From Lactobacillus johnsonii (GTDB lineage: Bacteria; Bacillota; Bacilli; Lactobacillales; Lactobacillaceae): a stretch of DNA of 64,000 nucleotides. Made by a program: the position numbers and the translations under genes. Within the stretch, counting starts at the first letter, position 1, and every line of letters begins with the position of its first letter. Positions 1 through 8,283 of the stretch are shown here, in pieces. Location of the stretch: positions 372,001 to 436,000 of the forward strand of contig NZ_CP059055.1 of assembly GCF_014058685.1 (NCBI RefSeq), in the 5' to 3' direction. Under the pieces are notes generated by a model. That model was not told where the DNA came from. It ran no database searches and saw only the letters and a list, made by a program, of their open reading frames with translations.

Positions 1-23
1 TGAGTAGAAGTGAGGAAAATATT

Positions 24-233
24 ATGAACATGGATAAAAAAGATCTGAAAGAAGACCTATATGTTGCTTATAGTGTATGTTTTGTACTATTAGTAGCTTC
101 TATATTTTCCGATCTGATATCATGGTCATGGGTGCGCACATTTGTTAGAGTAGGATTCGGATTATCATTAATAGATACACTTAATGATCAATGGAAGTAT
201 TTTAAATTGAGAAAAGACATATCAAAATCATAG
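24..233 (+). CDS. small membrane protein, unknown function
   Basis: A 69-residue protein with a charged N-terminus (about residues 1-11), one or two hydrophobic segments (about 14-33 and possibly 36-52) and a basic C-terminal tail. The start ATG follows a GAGGA ribosome-binding site by eight bases. I do not recognise the family. It is followed at once by a terminator, so it ends a transcription unit whose beginning lies outside the window. Its size and its position next to an ABC exporter pair recall bacteriocin-immunity or accessory proteins, but nothing in the sequence proves that. Confidence 0.55.
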   Translation: MNMDKKDLKEDLYVAYSVCFVLLVASIFSDLISWSWVRTFVRVGFGLSLIDTLNDQWKYFKLRKDISKS

Positions 234-245
234 ATAGCTGTGAAG

Positions 246-285
246 TAAGACCTAAAGGTGAAATACTTTTGGGTCTTTTTTCTGT
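246..285 (+). terminator. Rho-independent terminator
   Basis: AGACCTAAAG pairs, with one bulge and a G-T pair, with CTTTTGGGTCT, and a run of T follows. It closes the small membrane protein gene. Confidence 0.75.
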
Positions 286-304
286 CTAAATTTAATAAGA
301 AAAA

Positions 305-353
305 AAGATAGATTGAATATTTCATAAAATAGTAATAATATTAAATCTATCTT
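305..353 (+). promoter_or_regulatory. promoter of the ABC transporter pair, flanked by a perfect 10-bp inverted repeat
   Basis: A -35 box TTGAAT (313-318) and a -10 box TAATAT (336-341) are separated by exactly 17 bases. The arms AAGATAGATT (305-314) and AATCTATCTT (344-353) are perfect reverse complements. The left arm overlaps the -35 box and the right arm covers the expected transcription start. This layout suggests a repressor or activator site controlling the ABC genes; no regulator gene lies next to it in the window. The repeat could alternatively act as a hairpin in an upstream transcript. Confidence 0.6.
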
Positions 354-373
354 AATATTTTGGAGTAACACAA

Positions 374-1963
374 ATGAACATTAAAGGTATTTTTAATACG
401 AATAAAATAAGATTCATTAGTATTTGTATCTTATTAATCCTAGAGACAGCTAGTGCAACAAGTGTTACATATTTAATGACACCTGCATTTAATTATATAA
501 AGCAAAATAAATTAAATTTATTTTTAATATTTATTACTTTATCAGCTAGCTTGCAATTTATAAGTACAATTTTAACTTCCCTTGGTAATATTCTATATGC
601 TCATCAAATTCAGGATTATATTCATCAGATTCGGAATAATATTACTAGATATCTATTTGTTAATGACGATGAAAATGTGTCTGAAATTCAAAATAATCTA
701 AATTCGAATATTCAGGAATTAACTAATAAATATACCAATCCTTTATTCATTTTATGGCGCAGGATATTAACTATTGCTTTTTCTCTGGGAGTCTTATTTA
801 CCTTTAATTGGAGTTTAGTTGTTTTAACTTTGTTGCTGTCTTTTGTCGGTCTTTATTTACCAAAACTTTTTGAGAAAATGACATCTTCCGCTACTCTTGA
901 AGTTACTCAAAAAAATGAATATCTGCTTGATACAGTAGAGAAATGGGCTCGAGGATTAGATGAATTAAGAAGGTATGCCAGTTTTGGCAGCTATGAAGGT
1001 GCAATAAAGAAATCAACCTCGGAGTTAAAAGCAGCTACAATTCAGGATTGCTTCTGGGGAAATTTGGCGACTGCACTTACATCTCTAATATCTTTAATAG
1101 GCATAATTTTGCTATTAGCACTTTCAATATATTTGTATGCGACAGGACAGATTGTCTTTGGTGCTATCATTACTTCTGGAATTTTTGCAAATCAAATTAT
1201 GAATGCTATTACCTATTTAGCGGAAAGCCTCAATCAAATTAAATCTTCTAAGAAAGTGCGCCTTAAGATTCTTAACTTGCAAGAATCAGTACAATTTAAT
1301 GTAAAAGACAATTCTGATAAAAGAATTAACAAGATTGAAATTAATGATCTTCAAGTCTCTTATCCAAATGGAGAAAGGATTTCTTATCCACATATAGTCG
1401 TTAACAAAGGGGAGAAGATACTCTTAACTGGAGATAGTGGTAGTGGAAAATCAACTTTATTTAAAGTTTTACTAGGTGAAGTTACACCTAAAATGGGTAC
1501 AGTTAGCTATAAAGATAAAGAAGGAAAAGTATTTATACCGAATCCAGAAGAAATAGGATATCTTGCACAAGATAATACGCTTTTTCCCGATACTATCAAA
1601 AATAATATTACAATGTTTGATTCCAAGTTAGATAAGGAAGTTAATAATACAATCAAAAAGGTAAATCTTTCTACTGATATTGAAAAATTTCCCAAGGGAT
1701 TAAAAACTTTAATTAACTTAGACTCTGAAAACTTATCTGGTGGTCAAAAATAAAAGATAGTTTTAGCCCGAGCTAACATCCATCATAGTAGCTTGCTCTT
1801 GATTGATGAAGGGACGAGTGCCATTGATAGTAAGGCAACTTTATCTATCTTAAAAGAATTATTGAAGTCAGAACAAACCATTATTATGATTGCTCATAAT
1901 CTTTCGCAAAAGTCGATTAATATGTTTGATCGAGAGATTCATTTGAATAAAGAGGTGAATTAA
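374..1963 (+). pseudogene. ABC transporter, permease-ATPase half-transporter, interrupted by an in-frame TAA
   Basis: A type-1 ABC exporter half-molecule: about six membrane segments in residues 1-290, then an ATPase domain with Walker A GDSGSGKST near residue 355 and signature LSGGQ at 454-458. A TAA at 1751-1753 stops the frame right after LSGGQK. The same frame then continues without a break to the TAA at 1961-1963 and encodes the missing Walker B and switch region (LLIDEGTSAID, IMIAHN). The neighbouring paralogue has CAA (Gln) at this position, so a single C-to-T change explains the stop. The 459-residue product would lack Walker B and the catalytic Glu, so it should not hydrolyse ATP. 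With read-through the protein would be 529 residues. The next gene begins at the base after its final stop codon, so the two are co-transcribed and probably once formed a heterodimer. Confidence 0.85.
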
Positions 1964-3538
1964 ATGTCTTTTCGAGGATTTATCAATACTAATAGGACTC
2001 GTTTCTTTTGGATTACTATTTTATCAATTTTATCAGGGATGAGTGGTATTCTGGCTGGCTATATACAGATGTATTGGTTGACCTATATTAAAGAGAAAAA
2101 TTGGAATGAGGTTATAGTTACAACTAGCTTAATGGCTCTATGCTGGTTCTTTGCTCAATCAGTGATTTATTTTGTTCAATATTTAAATAATGTTCAAGAA
2201 GAAGAATATTTCAAGAAATTACGCGATGAAATAGCCGAGCATTATTTTAAAGATCAAAAATTTCATGAAGTAGCCGCTTTTCAAAATAGACTAACTAATG
2301 ATTTCAACATTGTAAAAAATAACTTTTTTGAATGGTATGTAACTGTTCCTTTTTATGGATCGATGTTAATAACCTCTTTGATTGCGTTACTAACAATCCA
2401 TTGGTCAATTTTTGCATTAAGTTTAGTTGTAGATACTGTTTCATATTTTTTACCTAAACTAATTAGTAAAAAAATAGAGAAAACTACAATTAACGTTTCC
2501 GATAAGAATAAAGAATATCTTGCGATATTGAGTAAATGGTTTTCTGGTTTAAGTGAATTAAAAAGATACTTTGCAGGTAATAAATTATTAGAAGTGCAGA
2601 GCAAAGCATCAAGGAGACTAGAAAAAGCAAATATTAATCAAACGATTCAAGAACAGATATTAAGTATCTTAAATGGCTTCAGTGCTTTGGTTTCTACAAT
2701 TCTATTATTAGGATTTACTGGAGTATTAGTTGAACAAAAGTTAGTCATTTTTGGTGCGATTTTATCAGTACAAAATTTTGCGGATAATGTGGCTTTTGGA
2801 ATGCAAGAAACTATTGAAGGATTGACAATGATGCGTTCCTCAAAACCATTAATGAATAAAATTAGTGAAGATACAGCACTACTTGAATCGAACAATAAAG
2901 AAGAGGCCAGTATTCCTTCCGTAATTAAAACTAATTCATTGTCTCTGAAATTTCCTAATGGTGAAATGTTGAAGTATCCTGACATAAATATAAAAGAGGG
3001 TGAAAAAATTCTCTTAACTGGTGATTCGGGATCAGGTAAGACAACCTTATTTAAATTACTATTAGGAATTATTAAACCTAGTTATGGAACGATAGAATTT
3101 GAAGACCAGGATGGCAATACTGTTACACCTGATATGTCTAAAATTGGCTATATCCCACAAGAACCTAATCTTTTTCCTGGGACAATTAAACAAAATATTA
3201 CGATGTTTAATAGTCAGCTTGATAATCGAGTAAACTTGGCAATAAGGGATGTCAACTTAGATGATGACATGAAAAAGTTTAAAGATGGCGTAAATTCTCC
3301 GTTAAACTTAGACAAATTAAATATTTCTGGTGGACAAAGACAAAAGATCGTTATGGCCCGTGCACAAATTCATGACAGTAAAATAATTTTAATTGATGAA
3401 GGGACAAGTGCTATTGATCAACAGGCTACTTTTAAGATTTTAAAGAAATTATTGCAAACTGAGGCAACAATTGTTTTTATTGCTCATAATTTTAATGAAA
3501 ATATGCGGAATTTGTTTGATCGAGAGATTAGACTATGA
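1964..3538 (+). CDS. ABC transporter permease-ATPase half-transporter
   Basis: An intact 524-residue ABC exporter half-molecule, paralogous to the broken gene just upstream. It has about six transmembrane segments in residues 1-290 and a complete ATPase domain: Walker A GDSGSGKTT, Q-loop GYIPQEPNLFPG, signature ISGGQRQK, Walker B IILIDEGTSAID and an H-loop in FIAHN. The family (MsbA/LmrA/bacteriocin-type exporters) works as homo- or heterodimers at the membrane. The substrate is unknown; neighbouring small membrane protein and phosphatase genes do not define it. If the partner is inactive, this protein may work as a homodimer or not at all. Confidence 0.85.
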   Translation: MSFRGFINTNRTRFFWITILSILSGMSGILAGYIQMYWLTYIKEKNWNEVIVTTSLMALCWFFAQSVIYFVQYLNNVQEEEYFKKLRDEIAEHYFKDQKFHEVAAFQNRLTNDFNIVKNNFFEWYVTVPFYGSMLITSLIALLTIHWSIFALSLVVDTVSYFLPKLISKKIEKTTINVSDKNKEYLAILSKWFSGLSELKRYFAGNKLLEVQSKASRRLEKANINQTIQEQILSILNGFSALVSTILLLGFTGVLVEQKLVIFGAILSVQNFADNVAFGMQETIEGLTMMRSSKPLMNKISEDTALLESNNKEEASIPSVIKTNSLSLKFPNGEMLKYPDINIKEGEKILLTGDSGSGKTTLFKLLLGIIKPSYGTIEFEDQDGNTVTPDMSKIGYIPQEPNLFPGTIKQNITMFNSQLDNRVNLAIRDVNLDDDMKKFKDGVNSPLNLDKLNISGGQRQKIVMARAQIHDSKIILIDEGTSAIDQQATFKILKKLLQTEATIVFIAHNFNENMRNLFDREIRL

Positions 3539-3562
3539 AAATTTTAGACAGGGAAAAATATA

Positions 3563-4132
3563 ATGACAACAGTCTATTTTGTAAGACACGCTGAACCAGA
3601 TTTAAGTAATCATAATGATTTGACAAGAGATTTAACTCCAAAAGGGATAGAGGATCGAAAATTTTTAATTGATTACTTTAAAAATAAGAAATTAGACGTG
3701 GCATTTTCAAGTCCTTTTAGAAGAGCAATTAGGACTATTGAGCCAGTTGCTAAAAGTAGAAATTTAAAAATTAACCAAATTTCGGAATTTTGTGAACGTA
3801 AAATTGGCGATGAGTGGATTTCTAATTTTCATGAATATTGTCAAAAACAGTGGTTTGATTTTGACTATAAGTTAGAAAATGGTGAATCTTTGAATGATGT
3901 TCAAAAAAGAAATATGAACGCGTTAAAAAATCTTTTAACTGATTATCCGGATAAAAATATAATTATTGGTAGTCATGGAACAGCCATTGGAACAATAATT
4001 AATTATTTTGATAGTAGTTTTGAATATCCTGCTTTTTCAAAAATTCAACCGATTATGCCCTTTGTTGCCAAATTTAACTTTAATGGCGATAAAGTAGACT
4101 ATCAAATTATTGCTTTTAATTCTAAAAATTGA
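3563..4132 (+). CDS. histidine phosphatase family protein
   Basis: A 189-residue protein of the phosphoglycerate-mutase-like superfamily. The RHAEP motif at residues 8-12 holds the phospho-accepting His, the Arg of SSPFRRA lies near 52-58, and the second catalytic His is in GSHGTAIG near residue 138. The shortness and motif pattern fit a broad-specificity phosphatase rather than a glycolytic mutase. It follows the ABC pair by 24 bases and is probably in the same transcript. The substrate is unknown. It is the first of three histidine-phosphatase genes within 6 kb. Confidence 0.8.
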   Translation: MTTVYFVRHAEPDLSNHNDLTRDLTPKGIEDRKFLIDYFKNKKLDVAFSSPFRRAIRTIEPVAKSRNLKINQISEFCERKIGDEWISNFHEYCQKQWFDFDYKLENGESLNDVQKRNMNALKNLLTDYPDKNIIIGSHGTAIGTIINYFDSSFEYPAFSKIQPIMPFVAKFNFNGDKVDYQIIAFNSKN

Positions 4133-4260
4133 AAAGTATTAAACGACGTAATAACTTGATAACTAAAACCGTATATTTAAACTAACATTAAGGATTTCTA
4201 AAGGTTTTGAACTATAATAATATAGAAAGTTAATCTTAAGAAAGGTTATATATTATTTAT

Positions 4261-5127
4261 ATGAAATACTTAATTACAGGAGCAACGGGCAATTTAGGAG
4301 AAAAAGTTACTCGCTGGCTGAGAACAATGACTCCGGAAACTAATATCCGAGTTGGAATCCATAATTTAAAAAAGGCTGATAAGTTTAGCGACTTAGCTGT
4401 GGAAAAAGTAAAATTAGACTATTTTGATCTCAACACCCTCAAAGAAGCAGTTGCTGGCGTTGATCTGGTAATTTATATTCCCAGCATTACTTATAACTTG
4501 CAGAAAAGAATTACAGAATTTGAAAATGTCTTACAAGTTGTAAAAGAAGCTAAATCTAAATTGATTTTTGTAAGTTTTTTTGCAGATCAAGAAAATAATC
4601 CATTTGTAATGTCTCCATTTTATGCATATGTACCAAGGAGACTTGCTAGCTCAGGAATTGAATACAGTATTATAAAAAATAGTTTGTATGCAGATCCACT
4701 GGTCCCATATATAGAAGAACTAATTAAACGAAAAAATATTATTTATCCAGTTGGGGCAGAACCACTATCCTTTATTACAAGAAATGATAGTGCTCATGCA
4801 ATTGCGTGTTTAGCAATGCAGCCAGTAATGCGCGATCAAGGCCAAACATATCTATTAAGTATGGACAAAAATTATAACATGGTTGAGCTATCATACATTA
4901 TGTCTCGGATCACTGATCATAAAATTGGCTATGCACCTGTAACAACGGGTGAATTTGCAAAGATTTATGCCGCTGAAGGCGATGGAAAAGAACTTGCATC
5001 AATGTATGCCGGAGGAGCGAAGGGACTTCTTAGTGCAACATCTGATGACTTTCATCGCTTAACTGGTAGAGAACCAGAAGAAATGGAACATTTTTTAAGA
5101 AATGGCTATCAAATTGCACGTTTATAA
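4261..5127 (+). CDS. NAD(P)-binding NmrA-like oxidoreductase
   Basis: A 288-residue atypical short-chain dehydrogenase. The N-terminal beta strand carries the dinucleotide-binding motif TGATGNLG (residues 7-14). The middle has the strand pattern of NmrA/QOR2-type proteins, including LVIYIPS and KLIFVSFF. The classical SDR YxxxK pair is not evident; this family often lacks it. Relatives reduce quinones or act as redox sensors; the substrate here is unknown. The start has only a weak AAAGG site about 16 bases upstream. A TATAAT-like element near 4214 may be its own promoter. Confidence 0.75.
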   Translation: MKYLITGATGNLGEKVTRWLRTMTPETNIRVGIHNLKKADKFSDLAVEKVKLDYFDLNTLKEAVAGVDLVIYIPSITYNLQKRITEFENVLQVVKEAKSKLIFVSFFADQENNPFVMSPFYAYVPRRLASSGIEYSIIKNSLYADPLVPYIEELIKRKNIIYPVGAEPLSFITRNDSAHAIACLAMQPVMRDQGQTYLLSMDKNYNMVELSYIMSRITDHKIGYAPVTTGEFAKIYAAEGDGKELASMYAGGAKGLLSATSDDFHRLTGREPEEMEHFLRNGYQIARL

Positions 5128-5159
5128 AATAAATTAGTTTAATTTAAAATAAAAGATGT

Positions 5160-5304
5160 TATAATAAATATAGTAAGTGCTTAGAGAAAAATTAATTGTA
5201 ATTAAGTGTAGTGCAGTGCTGAGACAAGACCGTAAGCTTGCTATTAACTACACAAGCTTTTAATTTAAGGGATAGATTAAAAGTTATTTTAGCTGTTATA
5301 TACG
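5160..5304 (+). ncRNA. candidate small RNA between convergent genes
   Basis: This stretch lies between two convergent genes and has no convincing reading frame, but it is structured. A TATAAT box lies at 5160-5165 with only a poor -35. Three inverted repeats follow: GTGTAGT (5206-5212) with ACTACAC (5247-5253), AAGCTTG (5234-5240) with CAAGCTT (5253-5259), and CTTTTAAT (5257-5264) with ATTAAAAG (5276-5283). Some are mutually exclusive. A strong terminator comes next. Together this suggests a stand-alone RNA of roughly 160 nt. I do not recognise a known RNA family. Confidence 0.4.
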
Positions 5305-5340
5305 AAAAAAGAGATCAGATATAAAATCTGGTCTCTTTTT
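5305..5340. terminator. bidirectional terminator
   Basis: AGAGATCAGAT pairs with ATCTGGTCTCT around a short loop, with A-run and T-run flanks. It can end transcription from the plus side (oxidoreductase or small RNA) and from the minus-strand DJ-1 gene. Confidence 0.8.
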
Positions 5341-5352
5341 CGATATGTTTAA

Positions 5353-5937
5353 CTATAGGCTTTGATTAATATTTTTAGCTAGATAATCATAAAGCATTGC
5401 TTTTTCTAATTCTTTGGTGTCATAACCTAAAGTTTGAGCAATTGTATAAGCGTATGCCCAAGCTGTAGCTGGTCCACGACTAGTGATAATTTTGTGTTCT
5501 TTATCCACAACTGTAATATCAGTGCTAAAGTGGCCGTTTGGACATTCCTTTTCAATTTCTTTTTCAAAGCCTGGGTAACAGGTGTAGTTGGCTCCTTCTA
5601 GCAAGCCGTAGTGACCTAAAGCAATCGGAGCGGCACACATTGCTGCATCCCATTTGCCTTCTTTATTTCTTTGAATCATAAGCTTAGCTAATTTTTCATT
5701 GTTTCTAAGGTTTAAAGCTCCAGTTCTTCCACCTGGAAAAGCTACTAAGTCATACTCTAAAAGTGAATCATCCACAACTTTATCACAGGTTAGTAAGATA
5801 TGATGGTCTCCGTTAATTTCTTTTTTATCAAGACCGACCATGTCACAATCAATATCTAAGCGACGTAGTACATCAACGACACTAAGTCCTTCAACTTCTT
5901 CACAGCCATCCGCAAAGACAACAGCAACTTTCGTCAT
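5353..5937 (-). CDS. DJ-1/PfpI family protein
   Basis: A 194-residue glutamine-amidotransferase-like protein of the DJ-1/ThiJ/PfpI superfamily. The nucleophile-elbow Cys is in AAMCAAP near residue 103, and the conserved acidic residue is in the N-terminal GCEEVE motif. A longer frame opens at 5964, but I start at 5937 because AAGGAGGA precedes that ATG by six bases and the protein then begins with the usual beta strand MTKVAVVFADG. Family members act as glyoxalases, deglycases or chaperones in stress responses; the exact role here is not shown. It is convergent with the oxidoreductase gene. Confidence 0.85.
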   Translation of the reverse strand: MTKVAVVFADGCEEVEGLSVVDVLRRLDIDCDMVGLDKKEINGDHHILLTCDKVVDDSLLEYDLVAFPGGRTGALNLRNNEKLAKLMIQRNKEGKWDAAMCAAPIALGHYGLLEGANYTCYPGFEKEIEKECPNGHFSTDITVVDKEHKIITSRGPATAWAYAYTIAQTLGYDTKELEKAMLYDYLAKNINQSL

Positions 5938-6080
5938 AAAAAAGTCCTCCTTTTTATTAAGCACTATACAACTTTTATTTTAACCCATTAAAATAGTAAT
6001 TTTTAATTTAAAGATTAAAAAAATAAATCCAAAATTGCGTACATAATAATAGCTAACCTATGAGATATTGTACTAATAAT

Positions 6081-6177
6081 TTTGTGAAACACTAAATGTA
6101 GTGTTACCTTTAAAAATACTTGAATTAACGCAATATTCTGTTAACATTTAGATAATTGAAAGAAAATTTGTGAAACA
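6081..6177 (+). promoter_or_regulatory. two copies of TTTGTGAAACA upstream of a phosphatase gene
   Basis: The 11-mer TTTGTGAAACA occurs at 6081-6091 and again at 6167-6177, the second about 20 bases before the ATG at 6199. The first copy runs into an inverted repeat, AACACT (6088-6093) with AGTGTT (6100-6105). The TTGTGAA core resembles half of a Rex-type operator, but no full palindrome is present. A third copy lies upstream of the permease gene on the minus strand. Confidence 0.35.
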
Positions 6178-6198
6178 ATTTAAGAAAAGAGGGTAAAA

Positions 6199-6888
6199 AT
6201 GGCTACTGAAGTTTATTTAGTAAGACATGGGGAAACAATGTTTAATCAGTTGAATAAAGTTCAAGGCTGGGCTGATTCTCCACTAACTGTAAAAGGAATT
6301 AATGACCTAAAAGTAACAGCATCTAATTTATCTCAGGTTCATTTTGATAAAATGTATAGTTCTGATTTAAAGCGAGCCATTGATACAGTTCACTTAATTG
6401 CCGATACAAATGAAGTTTCTGAGATTGGTAAAATAAAAAAACTTCCAGCTTTTCGTGAAGTATTCTTTGGTACTTTTGAAGGTGACGATATTGACGAAAC
6501 TTGGGAAAAAGTTGCTGTAGCTGGAGGGATGAAACCAACAAATGATGTGGTAAAAATCATTCAAACCTTAGGAATCCATGATTTTCGTGAAGCAACTAAG
6601 AAAGCTGATCCACGTCATTTAGCAGAAGATGCAGAAGCCCTTAATAATCGAATGGACCAAGCTGTTAGCCAACTAGCTGAAGAAACAAAAGGGCTAGGAC
6701 GAGTTTTAATTGTGTCTCATGGAGACTTTATTAAGACCTTGGGAATTAAATACTGGGATCAAACTACGCACGATCATGATATTCCTTTCCCAGATAATGG
6801 TAGTGTGACGCGTGGAATAATTGATGATAATGGAAAATTTAAAATAATTAATTATGGTGTAAAAAACACTGACATTCCAAATTTATAA
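6199..6888 (+). CDS. histidine phosphatase / phosphoglycerate mutase-like protein
   Basis: A 229-residue protein with the RHGETMFN motif at residues 9-16 (catalytic His), YSSDLKRAIDT with the phosphate-binding Arg near 58, and the second His in VSHGDFIKTLG near residue 174. It lacks the dPGM-type region used in glycolysis, so a phosphatase role is more likely. Its own upstream region holds the TTTGTGAAACA repeats, and it is followed directly by a terminator, so it is probably monocistronic. An AGAGGG site precedes the ATG. Confidence 0.8.
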   Translation: MATEVYLVRHGETMFNQLNKVQGWADSPLTVKGINDLKVTASNLSQVHFDKMYSSDLKRAIDTVHLIADTNEVSEIGKIKKLPAFREVFFGTFEGDDIDETWEKVAVAGGMKPTNDVVKIIQTLGIHDFREATKKADPRHLAEDAEALNNRMDQAVSQLAEETKGLGRVLIVSHGDFIKTLGIKYWDQTTHDHDIPFPDNGSVTRGIIDDNGKFKIINYGVKNTDIPNL

Positions 6889-6916
6889 GATGCAGCTATC
6901 CAGTTGCATCTTTTTT
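6889..6916 (+). terminator. terminator after the phosphatase gene
   Basis: GATGCA (6889-6894) pairs with TGCATC (6905-6910), followed by six T. The T-run overlaps the stop codon of the minus-strand arsR-type gene by two bases. Confidence 0.7.
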
Positions 6917-7241
6917 AGTATAAGTTTGTGGGATGTTCTTTGGCAGTATGTTCTACATGTTCAATCATGGCGTCAATCATTGATAAAACGTCCGAGTCAT
7001 TTAAAAAATAAAAGACATGAGTTCCATGTTTATGATGTTTAACCAAATTGTATTTTTCTAAAATGCCTAATTGTTTTGATACTACCGGCTGCGCAAGGGT
7101 GAGAGTAGTGGCAATTGTTGAGACATCGACTTCTTTTGAAGCATTCCGTAAAAAAAATAAAATTGAAATTCGTCTACTATTGCTTAAAACTTTATAGATT
7201 TTAGCTGCTTCACTGACTAAATTTGTATCTGTTTGTGTCAT
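6915..7241 (-). CDS. ArsR/SmtB-family metal-responsive repressor
   Basis: A 108-residue winged-helix regulator. The helix-turn-helix lies at about residues 45-68 (VSTIATTLTLAQPVVSKQLG) and the wing at KHGTHVFYFL. The last helix has an Asp-x-Asp pair and, 13 residues after the first Asp, a His-x-x-His pair. That spacing matches the alpha-5 zinc/cobalt site of CzrA-type sensors, with Asp in place of one His. There is no alpha-3 Cys motif. It is divergent from a cation-efflux gene and probably represses it until zinc or cobalt is in excess. AAGAGGTG precedes the ATG by seven bases. Confidence 0.85.
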   Translation of the reverse strand: MTQTDTNLVSEAAKIYKVLSNSRRISILFFLRNASKEVDVSTIATTLTLAQPVVSKQLGILEKYNLVKHHKHGTHVFYFLNDSDVLSMIDAMIEHVEHTAKEHPTNLY

Positions 7242-7257
7242 AATTTAGCACCTCTTA

Positions 7258-7309
7258 TTGACAATATATCAAAAATGGAATATTATACTTTCTGCAATAA
7301 GTATACCAA
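7258..7309. promoter_or_regulatory. divergent promoters sharing one -10 region
   Basis: Plus strand: TTGACA (7258-7263), 17 bases, TATTAT (7281-7286), driving the efflux gene. Minus strand: TTGGTA (7309-7304), 16 bases, TATAAT (7287-7282), driving the arsR-type gene. The two -10 boxes occupy the same bases. Arms AATATATC (7263-7270) and GATATATT (7314-7321) flank the region as an inverted repeat. One bound repressor could block both promoters. Confidence 0.7.
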
Positions 7310-7335
7310 ATTCGATATATTTATGGAGAAAAAAT

Positions 7336-8220
7336 ATGAAGGATAAATCATCACTACGTTACTTTTGGGTAACTTTATTAAATATTATTATTACAATTGC
7401 GGAATTTATCGGTGGAGCAGTTTCAGGCTCACTTGCTCTGCTTTCAGATGCCGTACATAATTTAAGCGATGTTGGATCAATTATTTTAGCTTTTGTTGCT
7501 AATTTAATTGCTAAAAGAAAGCGAAATAACAGCAAGACTTTTGGCTATGACCGCGCGGAAATATTAGCAGCTTTTACTAATGGGATTATTTTAATAGTAA
7601 TCAGCATTTATTTATTTATCGAAGGAATTCAACGATTTAGTCATCCTGAACCAATTAAAGGAAAAATCATGTTAATTGTTTCTTTAATTGGGTTAGCTGC
7701 TAATTTAATTTCAATGCTAGTAGTTATGAAGGAAGCTAAGACGAGTCTTAATGCAAAAGCTACATTTTTAAATATGCTTTCAGACGCAATAACTAGTGTA
7801 GCAGTTGTAATTGGAGCAATTGTAATTTCAATTTGGAAAATTTACTGGGTCGATCCTGTTTTGACGATAGCAGCCTCTGTATTTTTACTTAAAGAAGCTT
7901 ATGAAGTTACTATTAAAGCTGCTAATATTTTAATGGAAACAAACCCTAGCATCGACTTAAATAAGATAAATGAATTAGTTTTATCTTGTCCACATGTAAA
8001 TAACATTCACCATGTGCATGTTTGGCAATATTCAGACAATGTGACGATGTTAGACGCACATATTAATGTAGATAAAAATTTAGATGCTGTGCAATTAGAA
8101 AAGATATACACAGAAATTGCTAAAAAATTAAAGCCGCTTGGAATTAACCATGTGACACTTCAAGCAGAATGCACACGTGGAATTAGTGATAAAATGATTT
8201 TTGATGATAAAGAAGATTAG
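7336..8220 (+). CDS. czcD: cation diffusion facilitator (zinc/cobalt/cadmium efflux)
   Basis: A 294-residue CDF transporter with about six transmembrane helices and a cytoplasmic C-terminal metal-binding domain. The metal-site motif is visible in the second helix region (LLSDAVHNLSD) and again in helix five (MLSDAITSVAV). The C-terminal domain has HVNNIHHVHVWQ. An upstream TTG at 7258 is in frame, but it is the first base of the promoter -35 box. I chose ATG 7336 because GGAG lies eight bases before it and the membrane domain starts soon after. The divergent ArsR-type regulator supports metal-induced efflux; the exact metal is inferred. Confidence 0.88.
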   Translation: MKDKSSLRYFWVTLLNIIITIAEFIGGAVSGSLALLSDAVHNLSDVGSIILAFVANLIAKRKRNNSKTFGYDRAEILAAFTNGIILIVISIYLFIEGIQRFSHPEPIKGKIMLIVSLIGLAANLISMLVVMKEAKTSLNAKATFLNMLSDAITSVAVVIGAIVISIWKIYWVDPVLTIAASVFLLKEAYEVTIKAANILMETNPSIDLNKINELVLSCPHVNNIHHVHVWQYSDNVTMLDAHINVDKNLDAVQLEKIYTEIAKKLKPLGINHVTLQAECTRGISDKMIFDDKED

Positions 8221-8227
8221 TTAATCT

Positions 8228-8272
8228 GGTTTTGCTGCTATTTGGTAAAATAGGGGCAAAGCCTTTTATTTT
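8228..8272 (+). terminator. terminator after the efflux gene
   Basis: GGTTTTGC (8228-8235) pairs with GCAAAGCC (8256-8263), followed by a T-rich stretch. The loop is long, so it may be weak. Confidence 0.5.
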
Positions 8273-8283
8273 AAGGAGAAAAA

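Noticed and set aside
5170..5300. TPP riboswitch, because of the CTGAGA at 5218-5223.
   Set aside because: The rest of the TPP consensus is absent and the downstream gene lies on the opposite strand.
5353..5964. A longer start for the DJ-1 gene at 5964.
   Set aside because: ATG 5937 has an AAGGAGGA site and gives the normal N-terminus; the extra nine residues have no support.
7258..7335. A TTG start at 7258 for the cation-efflux gene.
   Set aside because: The TTG is part of the -35 box of the promoter, so the transcript begins downstream of it; ATG 7336 has a good ribosome-binding site.
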